Assembly (NCBI GenBank): GCA_046330315.1
Contig: JAXLSZ010000010.1
Location: 1-64,000 of the forward strand
Source of the DNA: JAXLSZ01 sp046330315
GTDB lineage: Bacteria; Actinomycetota; Thermoleophilia; Solirubrobacterales; 70-9
Length of the DNA stretch: 64,000 nt
Direction of reading: 5' to 3'
Made by a program: the position numbers and the translations under genes. The notes under the pieces are model-generated. The model made no database searches. It saw nothing but the letters and a program-made list of their open reading frames with translations, and was not told the DNA's origin. Below, in pieces: positions 52,224 through 60,339 of this stretch (position 1 is its first letter; every line of letters starts with the position of its first letter).

Positions 52224-53193
52224 GCTCCTCGCCGCCGGAGCTCAGCAGGTTGGAGATCTGGTCCCGCCACGAGACGGCCTCGCGGCCGCCGCGGATCCTC
52301 GAGAGCCGGTCGGCGATCCGGAAGGCGCGGGAATCGCTGAGGGTGCGCAGGAGGCTCTGGTGCTCGGCGACCCGGAGCCGCAGCTCGCCGATCTGCGTCC
52401 GCAGCCGGTAGCCGTAGGCGAGGTGGTGGACCCGGTTCATCTCGAGGCGCTCGAGCACCGGGTTGCCGTCGAGCGGGGCGACGATCTCCTCGATCCTCGG
52501 CCCCCAGGCGGCCTCGCGGTGCCAGAGGATGCCGAGGCCGAAGAAGATCGGGATCCGGACGAACCTGAACCCCTCGCGCTGATCGAGGAAGTCCTCGACC
52601 GCGGTCAGCACTCCGTTCCTCGGCCCGCCCTCCTGCTCGGCGGTCCACCCGACCATCGGCAGCGCTCCCCTGACCAGCCCCGGGTCGCCGGGCATCAGGC
52701 CTGCGTCCTGGACCATCGGGTGGCGGGCCTCGTCGGGGATCCGCTCGGGCCCGTAGTAGGTGTCGCGGCGGGCGTGCGGCCAGGCGACGTCGTGGAAGAG
52801 GACCAGCGGTCCGTCCACCCAGCTGGTCCGCCCGTCGAGGAGCCGCAGCTCCTCGTGCACCGTGTAGTAGTTGTGGTCCCCGTCGATCACCACGACGTCG
52901 GGGACGTCGATGTGCGTGAGGGCCTCGTGGCTGGTCTCCCGGACCAGCTCTAGCTCGGGGCGCTTCTCGCTGAGCTCGACCAGCAGGGGCGGGGGAGTCG
53001 GGTCCACGGCGGCGACCGTCGCCTGCCCGCCGGCCCAGTCGAGCAGGGCGCTGGTGAGATCGCCCGCGTAGGCGCCGATCTCGACGATCGACTTCGCCTC
53101 GACGGCGTCGAGGCAGGCGGTGGTGATCTCCGCCATGGTCAGCAGCGAGGCTCCCCAGCGGCCGGGATCGTTCTGATACGGATCGGTTGCCAT
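52210..53193 (-). CDS. class I SAM-dependent methyltransferase of the glycan locus
   Basis: 327 residues from ATG 53193; the longer frame belongs to the antisense or shifted reading of the next gene. SIVEIGAYAGDLTSALLDW (35-53) is SAM motif I, VVVIDGDHNYYTVHEEL (100-116) is the D-G-D-H motif of methyltransferase_24-type enzymes, and LVLFHDVAWPHAR follows. A C-terminal coiled coil, IGELRLRVAEHQSLLRTL, ends in SRAFRIADRLSRIRGG, like the tail of the GT at 51222. Located between glycosyltransferases and near Wzt; a sugar O-methylase is likely. Confidence 0.8.
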   Translation of the reverse strand: MATDPYQNDPGRWGASLLTMAEITTACLDAVEAKSIVEIGAYAGDLTSALLDWAGGQATVAAVDPTPPPLLVELSEKRPELELVRETSHEALTHIDVPDVVVIDGDHNYYTVHEELRLLDGRTSWVDGPLVLFHDVAWPHARRDTYYGPERIPDEARHPMVQDAGLMPGDPGLVRGALPMVGWTAEQEGGPRNGVLTAVEDFLDQREGFRFVRIPIFFGLGILWHREAAWGPRIEEIVAPLDGNPVLERLEMNRVHHLAYGYRLRTQIGELRLRVAEHQSLLRTLSDSRAFRIADRLSRIRGGREAVSWRDQISNLLSSGGEERVEP

Positions 53194-53282
53194 GTTCGGG
53201 TCGAGCGATCGCTGCCCAGCTCGGAACGCGTGGAGTCTAGGGGAAAGGCCGGCACCCGGACCCGGGCGCGGGGACGGGGTCG

Positions 53283-56027
53283 CTAGCACCGCCCGAGCAG
53301 CTCGAGGACCCTGTCCATCACCTCCGGCCCGAGCGAATCCCGCCAGTCCGAGCTCCACGCCACCCGCGAGCCGGCCGCCCGTGCGGAGAAGTCGTCGGCC
53401 GCCGCGACCGCCTCGGATAGCCCGGATGCCACCCCCTCGATGCTCGGAGGGATCGTGAGCAGGTTGGCGGAGATCGCCGAGAGCGCCTCGGCCGTCTTGT
53501 TCTCGAAGCTGTTGGTGACCGTGACCATCCCGGCCGAGGCCATCTCGATCGGGACCAGGCTGGGGTGGGGCGTGCACATCAGCGAGAGGCCGACGTCGTG
53601 CGCGGGCAGCAGGGCGGCGTAGTCGGCCTGGTCCCGGCGGGTCAGCAGCTCGAGGTCGCGGTCCGCTGCGACCTGGATCCGATCGGCCCCCTCCACCGCG
53701 CCGATTCCGACGAACCTCCACTCCGGCCCGAACCCGCCCGCCGCGATCGCTTCGGAGAGGCCGAGCAGGCCAAGCTCGAACATGTTGCGCGACCCGTGCC
53801 CCTCGGGACGGGCGTAGAACAGCAGCCGCCTCTCCCGGCGCCGCGCCATCTCGCTCGGCTCGGGGGGGGTTATCGCGGTGATCGCGTTCTGGAAGGACAC
53901 CGAGGCCGCGTGGCCCTCCTCGGCCCCGCCCGCGAACACCCCGTAGCCGCGGCGCGCGAAGAACTCCCTGAGCAGCTCGCTCGAGAACAGCGCCACGTGG
54001 GGCAGCTCGTAGCTGCCCATCGCCAGCGCGGCCCAGGACCCCATCGGGAAGGTGAGCGGCTCGTACTCCTGGATCAGGTAGAGGAAGCGGCGCCCTCCGA
54101 CGGCCGCCGCCGCGGCGCCGGCGACGTGAGCCGTCCACCAGGTGGTCGCGACGAACCGGTCGTCGGGGCTGACCGCGACCGGAGCGTCGCGGTCGCGGGC
54201 GAACTCCAGCTCGACCTCGTCGAAGAGCCCCGAGAGGCCCGCGAACGATTCGACCCTCGAGCGCCAGTCGCGAGGCAGCGGGGGGGTCGGGTCCACGGTG
54301 AGGATCCTGGTCCGCAGCCCGGATTGGGAGAGCCGCAGGGCGAGGTTGAACTTGCCGATGTAGCCGCCGAAGAAGTGCTTCAGATCGACCGTCGGGATGA
54401 GCACGTTGACCCGGGTGGGCGCGCCGGACGACACCGAGAGCTCGATCGGCCGGATGACGCGGGCCATGTCGCGGGCGGTGGCGTCACCGACCGCGCTGCC
54501 CGCCGACCCCGCCCCGGATTCGGGGACCGGCACGCTGGCGTCAACCGTCCTGTTGACGACGCGGGAGTAGAGGGCCCCCTGCTCGGGCCTCGCCTTGCCG
54601 AGCACCAGGGCGGCGATGATGTGGCGCCAGAGGATCCCCCCGATCAGGATGCGCTCTCCGCCGAGGGTCTCGGTTCGGCCGAACCACCTGCGGGCGCTGC
54701 GCAGGTTGAGCCACAGGAAGGCGAGCGGGGAGCGCTCGGCCCGGACGATGCGCCGCAGGGTGCGGGCGGAGCGCCGGCTGAGCGAGCGCCCGCACCTCAG
54801 AAGCAGGGTCTCGGCCAGGACCCGGATCCGGCAGTAGGCGAAGAAGTAGGCGGCCCGCCAGCCGGAGACGAACCTGCGCAGCTGGAGCCTTCGCACCCGC
54901 TGGAAGAGCAGGCGGGCGCCCGCCCTCCTCGGGAGGGGGTTCGCCGCCTTGTGGCCAAGCGCGGCGCCGCCGTGCTGGACGTAGTCGTAGAGGGGGCGGT
55001 CGACGTACTCGATCCGCCCGCTGCAGCGGGCGACGAGGGCGAGCCACTGGTCGTGGTACTGCGTCCCGGGGGTCTCCGGAAAAGGGAGCGCGAGGTCGAG
55101 AAGCTCCCTTCGAAACAGCGATGCGGCGCCGGTGATGGTGTTGCCGATCAGAAGCGAAGCGAGGTTCGAGTAGTTGTTGCGGCGGTCGGTCCAGTAGGTG
55201 TCGGCCAGGACGGCGCCCGCCTCGTTGACGATCCGCTGGTCGCAGTAGGCGAGCTTGGCGTCGCCGATCGCCTCGATCAGCGCCCCGAGCTTCTCCGGGT
55301 ACCAGCGGTCGTCCTGGTCGGAGAGGGCGACGAAGCGAGAGCTCGCCGGGACCTTGCTGAGGGCGCGCTCGAAGTTCCGGTAGAAGCCGACCCTCTGCTC
55401 GTTCTCGATCAGCTCGAAGCGCTCGTCCCCGCCGAGCGCCGAGCGGATCTCCCGCAGGTGCGCCGGCGCCGAGCAGTCGTCGCTGATCAGGCAGTGCCAG
55501 CCCTCGGCGGTCTGGCTCCTGATCGACTCGACCTGGGCGCCGAAGAGACCGGGGTCGGGGTTGAAGGTGGCCATGGCGATGGTGGTCGTCGTTCCGGGCG
55601 GGCCCGCGGCGGGAGCGCCCGGCGGCCCGGTCGCCTCGATGCTCGCCAGGGGGAGCTCGGAGAGGGACCCGTCGGAGAGCTCCGCCCGCAGCCTCAGCGG
55701 GACCGACCCGGCGGCGGGCATCTCCACCGGGACCGTCGCCCAGAAGCCGCTGCGGTAGCTGAGCGAGTTCGGGTCGTCCGGGGCATCGGCAACCTGCTCG
55801 TGCAGGGCGCTGAAGAGATCCAGGCGGGGCATCCGCTGGGCGATCGGAGCGAAGCTGTCGGGGCCGACCAGGATCGAGAGCCGCCGCACCGCCAGGGATC
55901 GGTGGAAGCAGGACCCCAGGACGAACAGAGAGGTCCTGGTGCCGGCCGGCAACCCGGCGGGCAGCCTGCTCTGGACCCGCACGTCGAGCTCCTGCCGGCC
56001 CTCGTCAAGGACGCCTGCGTTTCCCAT
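53283..56027 (-). CDS. bifunctional GT2 - WsaF-like GT4 glycosyltransferase fusion
   Basis: 914 residues. 1-135: unknown beta domain with GSCFHR (38-43) and YRSGFWATVP (91-100). 147-470: GT-A with SDDCS (182-186), SDQDDRW (236-242), NYSNLASLLIGNTITGAA, YHDQWLALVA and GGILWRHII. 480-535: Gly/Ala-rich linker. 539-914: WsaF-like GT-B with PTVDLKHFFGGYIGKFNLALRL, YLIQEYEPLTFPMGS, LLFYARPEGHGSRNMFELG and LMCTPHPSLVPIEMASAGMVTVTNSFENK. The halves match the proteins at 49448 and 45780. Probably adds two sugars in succession. Its start overlaps the end of the GH gene by 23 bp. Confidence 0.85.
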   Translation of the reverse strand: MGNAGVLDEGRQELDVRVQSRLPAGLPAGTRTSLFVLGSCFHRSLAVRRLSILVGPDSFAPIAQRMPRLDLFSALHEQVADAPDDPNSLSYRSGFWATVPVEMPAAGSVPLRLRAELSDGSLSELPLASIEATGPPGAPAAGPPGTTTTIAMATFNPDPGLFGAQVESIRSQTAEGWHCLISDDCSAPAHLREIRSALGGDERFELIENEQRVGFYRNFERALSKVPASSRFVALSDQDDRWYPEKLGALIEAIGDAKLAYCDQRIVNEAGAVLADTYWTDRRNNYSNLASLLIGNTITGAASLFRRELLDLALPFPETPGTQYHDQWLALVARCSGRIEYVDRPLYDYVQHGGAALGHKAANPLPRRAGARLLFQRVRRLQLRRFVSGWRAAYFFAYCRIRVLAETLLLRCGRSLSRRSARTLRRIVRAERSPLAFLWLNLRSARRWFGRTETLGGERILIGGILWRHIIAALVLGKARPEQGALYSRVVNRTVDASVPVPESGAGSAGSAVGDATARDMARVIRPIELSVSSGAPTRVNVLIPTVDLKHFFGGYIGKFNLALRLSQSGLRTRILTVDPTPPLPRDWRSRVESFAGLSGLFDEVELEFARDRDAPVAVSPDDRFVATTWWTAHVAGAAAAAVGGRRFLYLIQEYEPLTFPMGSWAALAMGSYELPHVALFSSELLREFFARRGYGVFAGGAEEGHAASVSFQNAITAITPPEPSEMARRRERRLLFYARPEGHGSRNMFELGLLGLSEAIAAGGFGPEWRFVGIGAVEGADRIQVAADRDLELLTRRDQADYAALLPAHDVGLSLMCTPHPSLVPIEMASAGMVTVTNSFENKTAEALSAISANLLTIPPSIEGVASGLSEAVAAADDFSARAAGSRVAWSSDWRDSLGPEVMDRVLELLGRC

Positions 56028-57183
56028 CGGCGAAGACTATGCGGACGGGGAGGGGCCGTGCGGGGCGTGGCACGCCTCCGCTGAAGCCGGTCAGCCGGTA
56101 CCAGGCGGGCTTGGGCTCGAAGCCCGGGCCGGCCCTGAACAGCCCGCTGGAGTCGCAGAACGAGCAGGCCGGGAATGTGACATCGCGCCAGGCGAACCAG
56201 AAGACCTGGCGAAGCGCCAGGCGGTGGCGGTTGGAGAGCAGGAAGGAGTAGGCCCTGCGAAGTGCCCGCGCCTGGCCCGGGAGCCCCAGCTCGAAGGCGA
56301 CGACCCGGGGATCGTTCTGCGAGCCCCAGCCTAGCTCGGTGATCACCGTGCGCGCGCCGTCGCGGTGGCGGCGCACCACCGCGCGGAAGTCCTCGACGAG
56401 ACGCCTCATGCGGGCGACCGAGGCCGCGTAGGGGTGGATCGCCACCTCGTCGAAGCTCGAGCGGATCCCGGGCACCGCGTAGAGGCGGTTGAGGTAGGTG
56501 GCGGCGGGCAGCCCGAGGGGTGGGCCCTCGCGCGGCTTGCCGAAGAGGCCGCCGATCACGATCCCGGCGCCCGGGTCGGCGGCGCGGATCGCCTCCGCCG
56601 AGGACCTCAGGAGGCCGGCGTAGGCGGGCGGGGAGACGGGGCGGGTGAAGTGGAAGAAGTTCTCCTCGTTCCAGACCTGCCAGCGGCGCAGCGGGACCTG
56701 CGGCAGCGGGTCGGCGGAGAGCGGCGAGTGCTCGGCCCAGAACGTCCCCGAGGGCCCGTAGCGCTGCACGGCGGCGCTGAGGAAGTCGCGCCAGCCCGCG
56801 CGGGCCCGCTGGTCGGCGATCGGGAGGTCGGTCTCCGAGGGCGCCGCCCAGGAGGGGGTCGCGTAGAGGAAGGGCAGCACGCGGAGGCCGTGCGATACGG
56901 CGGCCTCGACCGATCGGTCCGTTCCGGACCAGTTGTAGGTGTGCTCGGCCGGGTCGCCGGAGGGCGCGGTGGGCTCGACCCCCGCCCAGGAGACCGGGAT
57001 CCGGACGGCGCCGATGCCCCCGGCGCGCATCCAGTCGGCGTCATCGGGGCCGACCCGCTCCTGGGGGTCCACTCCGAAGAACGCAGCCGGGGGCCGCGCC
57101 GCCCGCTGCGCCCCGGCCGCGCTCGCCGCGGCCAGCGCGGCCACGGCGAGAGCCAGGCCGAGGTATGCCCCGAAGCGCCTCAC
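56005..57183 (-). CDS. secreted clan GH-A glycosidase, paralogue of the gene at 33078
   Basis: 392 residues from GTG 57183. Signal segment LGLALAVAALAAASAAGA, then AAFFGVDPQERVG, IPVSWAGVEPT, VLPFLYATPSWA, WQVWNEENFFHF (strand 4, acid/base Glu), FDEVAIHPYA, VITELGWGSQND (nucleophile Glu) and QVFWFAWRDVTFPACSFCDSSGLF. Order and motifs parallel the 33078 protein, including the paired Cys near the end. Upstream in the same transcription unit as the GT2-WsaF fusion (23-bp overlap), so directly tied to the glycan locus; could trim or remodel the polymer. Confidence 0.75.
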   Translation of the reverse strand: MRRFGAYLGLALAVAALAAASAAGAQRAARPPAAFFGVDPQERVGPDDADWMRAGGIGAVRIPVSWAGVEPTAPSGDPAEHTYNWSGTDRSVEAAVSHGLRVLPFLYATPSWAAPSETDLPIADQRARAGWRDFLSAAVQRYGPSGTFWAEHSPLSADPLPQVPLRRWQVWNEENFFHFTRPVSPPAYAGLLRSSAEAIRAADPGAGIVIGGLFGKPREGPPLGLPAATYLNRLYAVPGIRSSFDEVAIHPYAASVARMRRLVEDFRAVVRRHRDGARTVITELGWGSQNDPRVVAFELGLPGQARALRRAYSFLLSNRHRLALRQVFWFAWRDVTFPACSFCDSSGLFRAGPGFEPKPAWYRLTGFSGGVPRPARPLPVRIVFADGKRRRP

Positions 57184-57203
57184 GCCGGTTGAAACCCGCC
57201 GCA

Positions 57204-57299
57204 GGGGGTGCGGTAGCGCTCGCCGGGCCCGCGACCCGGGGGGGTGCGGCGCTCGCCGGGCCCGCGACCCAGGGGGGTGCGGCGCTCGCCGGGCGGGCG
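57204..57299. repeat. about 35-bp tandem repeat, three units
   Basis: GGGGGTGCGG, GCTCGCCGGGCCCGCGACCC recur from about 57204, 57239 and 57273. They occupy the gap between the GH gene start and the 3' end of the PPOX gene. Confidence 0.8.
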
Positions 57300-57304
57300 G
57301 CGCC

Positions 57305-57772
57305 TCAGTAGGTGCCCCCCAGCTTGCGATGGTCCCAGCTCGCCACCCGGCGCGGCAGGAACTGGATCGCCACCCGCTTCGGCGCCTGCGCCTCGAGCGC
57401 CGCCTTGGCGTCGCCGGAGACCGCCGAGATCCCCTCGCTGTAGCGGACCGTCAGCTCCTCGGCGAAGGCCAGCACGGTGACCGGGTCGCGGTGGATCACG
57501 GCCTCGGCCTCGACCATCGCTCCCCGCAGCTCGGTGTAGTCGTGCCCGGTCTCGACCAGCACGGTGGCCCTTGGGTCGCGCTCGAGGTTGCGCACCTTCT
57601 GGGACTTCGCGTAGGTCCAGATCCAGACCTCGCCGTCGCGCGGCACGTACCACAGCGGCATCGAGTGCGGCCACCCGTGCGGGCCGTTGCTGGTCACCAC
57701 CGCGACCCGCTGGGAGTCGAGCAGCTCGCTCAGCTCCTGCTCGCTGAGCGTTATCTGCGCCCTCCTGCTCAC
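57305..57772 (-). CDS. pyridoxamine 5'-phosphate oxidase-family (PPOX/FDOR-class) protein
   Basis: 155 residues from GTG 57772, which overlaps the acylase stop (GTGA). VAVVTSNGPHGWPHSMPLWYVPRDGEVWIWTYAKSQKVRNLERDP contains the flavin-binding split barrel (short quotes: PHSMPLWYV, TYAKSQKVRNL). EYTxLRG-type YTELRGAMVEAEA follows. Cofactor may be FMN or F420, common in actinobacteria; substrate unknown. Confidence 0.82.
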   Translation of the reverse strand: MSRRAQITLSEQELSELLDSQRVAVVTSNGPHGWPHSMPLWYVPRDGEVWIWTYAKSQKVRNLERDPRATVLVETGHDYTELRGAMVEAEAVIHRDPVTVLAFAEELTVRYSEGISAVSGDAKAALEAQAPKRVAIQFLPRRVASWDHRKLGGTY

Positions 57773-60165
57773 GACTCGCTCACCTCCACTGCCCCCCGGC
57801 CGCGGTCGGCGACCGGCACCAGGTTGAGCACCCGCCAGGGTCCCTCGCCCGCCATCGGCTGCATCTCGCCTGCCAGCCATCTCCGCTGGAGGTCGTCGTA
57901 GTGCCGGCTGGCCGGGTGCCCCGACTGCCCGGTGAAGGCCTGCCAGAGGGTACGGGCCGGATCGCAGGCGTCGGCGACCATGCGCCAGCTCGGGGCCCAG
58001 ACCGCCCGGTAGGGGTCGTTCGGGTCGTAGGCGATCTGGCTGACGGTCTCCTGGGCGCCGCCGACCCGCAGCCTGCGGTTGAGCAGGCGGCGCAGCAAGG
58101 GGTTGGCCGCCCCGAGGGGGTGGGGGAACTCCATCTCGTGCACCCTGCCCCACTGCCACCCCTCGGGGTCTGGGCCGAAGCGGGCGGTGAGGTCGTCGAG
58201 CGCGCCGCGCAGCGAGTCGAGGGCGAGCTCGTCCCAGGGCCTGCCGATCAACCCCGGGTCCCCCTCCTCCCAGAGCCCCATCAGGTGGGAGTGCCAGCGC
58301 CAGGGCGAGGTGACGTGCGCGGAGAAACCGTTGTCGGCGCGGTCGAGCCAGCGCTCGCCGAGGTCGCGGTCGCCGATCGCCGATCGGGTCACCTCGCGCG
58401 CCAGCCGCAGCAGGAAGGCCTGGTAGATCGAGGCGGCCACCGAGCCGGGGTCCATCCGCCCGTCCCAGCTCCGCAGCCGCTCGATGGCGCCGACCTCCCG
58501 CTGCGCGGTCGGGCGCAGCCGCCCGAGACGGCGCGCCGCCTCGAGGCCGGGAATGGAGAGGACGTCGGTCTGGATGGCCCGGAAGGAGTCGAGGTCGTGC
58601 TCGGGCCTCGCCTCCAGCATCTCCTCGATTCGCCTCGCCCTGAACCCGTCGAACCACTCGCTGGTGATGTGGTGGGGGTAGGCGTCGCCGACCACCCGGT
58701 TGTTGGCGGTGACCAGGAAGCCACGGGCGGGGTCGACGCTCTCGGGAAGCTCCTCGTAGGGCACCGCGCCCTCCCACTCGAACTCGCCGGTCCAGCCCGG
58801 CTTGGGGACGTCGGGGCAGCCGCCGCTGCGGATCGGCAGGCGCCCGACGACCTTGAAGCCGATCGAGCCGTGGCGGTCGGCCCAGACCAGGTTCGAGACC
58901 GGGGTCGTGTGGGTCGAGAGCATCCTCACCATCTCCGGCCCGGAGGTGGCATCGAGGACATCGAAGACCCCGCCGTGGGTGGTCGCGTCGTCGAGCGCGA
59001 TCCAGCGCAGGGAGAGCGGCTCGCCTCCGTCGGCCCCCAGCGCCTCGTTGACGATCGGGCCGTGGTGGGTGGAGCGAACGCGCATGTGGACGGGCTCGTC
59101 CCTCCCCTTCACCTCGATCCACTCCTCGCGCAGGTCGAGCTCCCGCCACTCGCCCTCGAAGAGGTAGCGGTCGCCCTCGACCCGCTCGACGAAGAGGTCC
59201 TGGACGTCGGCCATCGTGTTCGTGAAGGTCCACACCACGTCGTCGTTCTGGCCCATATAGACGCCCGGGAGGCCGGCCATCGCCGCGCCGGCCGCGGTGC
59301 GGCCGCCCTCGCTGAGCGAGACCTGGTGCCAGATCCCCGGCATGCTCGGCGGCAGGTGCGGATCGCCGGCGACCAGCGGGCCGCCGGTCGCGCTGCGGGC
59401 GCCGGCGACCGCCCAGTTGTTTGAGCCGCCCGGCTCGACCGACATCCCCAGCGCCCGCCGCACGGCGTCTATCTGCCCGGCCAGCGCCGCCCCGTCGCCA
59501 CTGAAGCTCTCGTGGGTCGCGATCGGGTTGCCGACCGGGTAGGCCGGGTCGAGGCGGACGGTCAGCTCGGGCCCCAGGGCCCGGACCATGTCGGCGCGCA
59601 GCAGCTCGCGCTCCCAGTTGCCCGAGAGCCCGAAGGCGAGCAGCTTGCCGAGGCTGAGCACGTCGGCCGGTCCCCAGCCCGCGAACCCCACCCGCAGCAG
59701 CCGGAACTCGACCGGAAGCGAGCGCAGGCCGGCGGCGCCGGCGTTGACGCCCGCGCAGTAGGCGTCGAGGAGCCCCGTGAGCTCCGGCTCGACCGCCCGC
59801 GCCTCGGCCTCGGCGTGGTGCCGCAGCCCCAGGGTCCGCATCAGCCTGTCCACCGCCAGGCCCTCGCCTCCGGCGATCTCGGCGAGGCGCCCGCAGGCGA
59901 CCCGGCGGTAGAAGTCCATCTGCCAGAGGCGGTCCTGGGCGTGCACGAAGCCCTGGGCGAACCAGAGGTCGCGACGATCGGAGGCCTCGATGTGGGGCAC
60001 CCCCCAGCGGTCACGCGAGATCCGCACCGCCGAGGCGATGCCCCCGACCTCGATCGTCCCCGAGGTGCGGGGCAGTGGCCGCCGCAGAAGGCGATGCCAG
60101 ACGGCCGCCGCGCCGGCGGCCGCCGCGCCGATCCCGGCCGCGGAGGCGAGCAGCGCGGCCCGCAT
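57769..60165 (-). CDS. penicillin acylase-family Ntn hydrolase
   Basis: 798 residues from ATG 60165; the open frame before it runs through a hairpin element and is not coding. A hydrophobic N-terminal segment (about 2-25) suggests membrane attachment or export. VRISRDRWGVPHIEA is the alpha-chain entry, WFAQGFVHAQDRLWQMD a family motif, and GGSNNWAVAG (247-256) holds Ser248, the nucleophile freed by autocleavage. ADPHL-type GDPHLPPSMPGIWH and YMGQNDDVVWTFTN then follow. Cleaves amides such as acyl-homoserine lactones or beta-lactam side chains; substrate unknown. Confidence 0.9.
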   Translation of the reverse strand: MRAALLASAAGIGAAAAGAAAVWHRLLRRPLPRTSGTIEVGGIASAVRISRDRWGVPHIEASDRRDLWFAQGFVHAQDRLWQMDFYRRVACGRLAEIAGGEGLAVDRLMRTLGLRHHAEAEARAVEPELTGLLDAYCAGVNAGAAGLRSLPVEFRLLRVGFAGWGPADVLSLGKLLAFGLSGNWERELLRADMVRALGPELTVRLDPAYPVGNPIATHESFSGDGAALAGQIDAVRRALGMSVEPGGSNNWAVAGARSATGGPLVAGDPHLPPSMPGIWHQVSLSEGGRTAAGAAMAGLPGVYMGQNDDVVWTFTNTMADVQDLFVERVEGDRYLFEGEWRELDLREEWIEVKGRDEPVHMRVRSTHHGPIVNEALGADGGEPLSLRWIALDDATTHGGVFDVLDATSGPEMVRMLSTHTTPVSNLVWADRHGSIGFKVVGRLPIRSGGCPDVPKPGWTGEFEWEGAVPYEELPESVDPARGFLVTANNRVVGDAYPHHITSEWFDGFRARRIEEMLEARPEHDLDSFRAIQTDVLSIPGLEAARRLGRLRPTAQREVGAIERLRSWDGRMDPGSVAASIYQAFLLRLAREVTRSAIGDRDLGERWLDRADNGFSAHVTSPWRWHSHLMGLWEEGDPGLIGRPWDELALDSLRGALDDLTARFGPDPEGWQWGRVHEMEFPHPLGAANPLLRRLLNRRLRVGGAQETVSQIAYDPNDPYRAVWAPSWRMVADACDPARTLWQAFTGQSGHPASRHYDDLQRRWLAGEMQPMAGEGPWRVLNLVPVADRGRGAVEVSES

Positions 60166-60276
60166 CAGCTCGGTCCGGTTGCGCGGAAGGCCCACCGCCA
60201 AAGTATCGGCGTTTCGGGCGCCCCCGTGCGCGAACGTCCCCGAGCACCCCCTGCCTCCCCCCCTCCCCCCGGTGCG

Positions 60277-60322
60277 CGAACGTCCCGGAGTACCCCCCAT
60301 AGCAACAACTCCGGGACGTTCG
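60277..60322. repeat. dispersed hairpin element, copy 2 (plus half copy at 60225)
   Basis: CGAACGTCCCGGAGT (60277-60291) and ACTCCGGGACGTTCG (60308-60322) form a perfect 15-bp stem with a 16-nt loop. In reverse complement it matches 32947-32990 at 40 of 44 positions. A left-arm half copy lies at about 60225-60252. Confidence 0.9.
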
Positions 60323-60339
60323 GTGGGTGGGGGGTGGGG

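Noticed and set aside
53565..56084. 839-codon plus-strand open frame opposite the GT fusion
   Set aside because: Antisense shadow; the minus strand has a complete GT2-WsaF protein.
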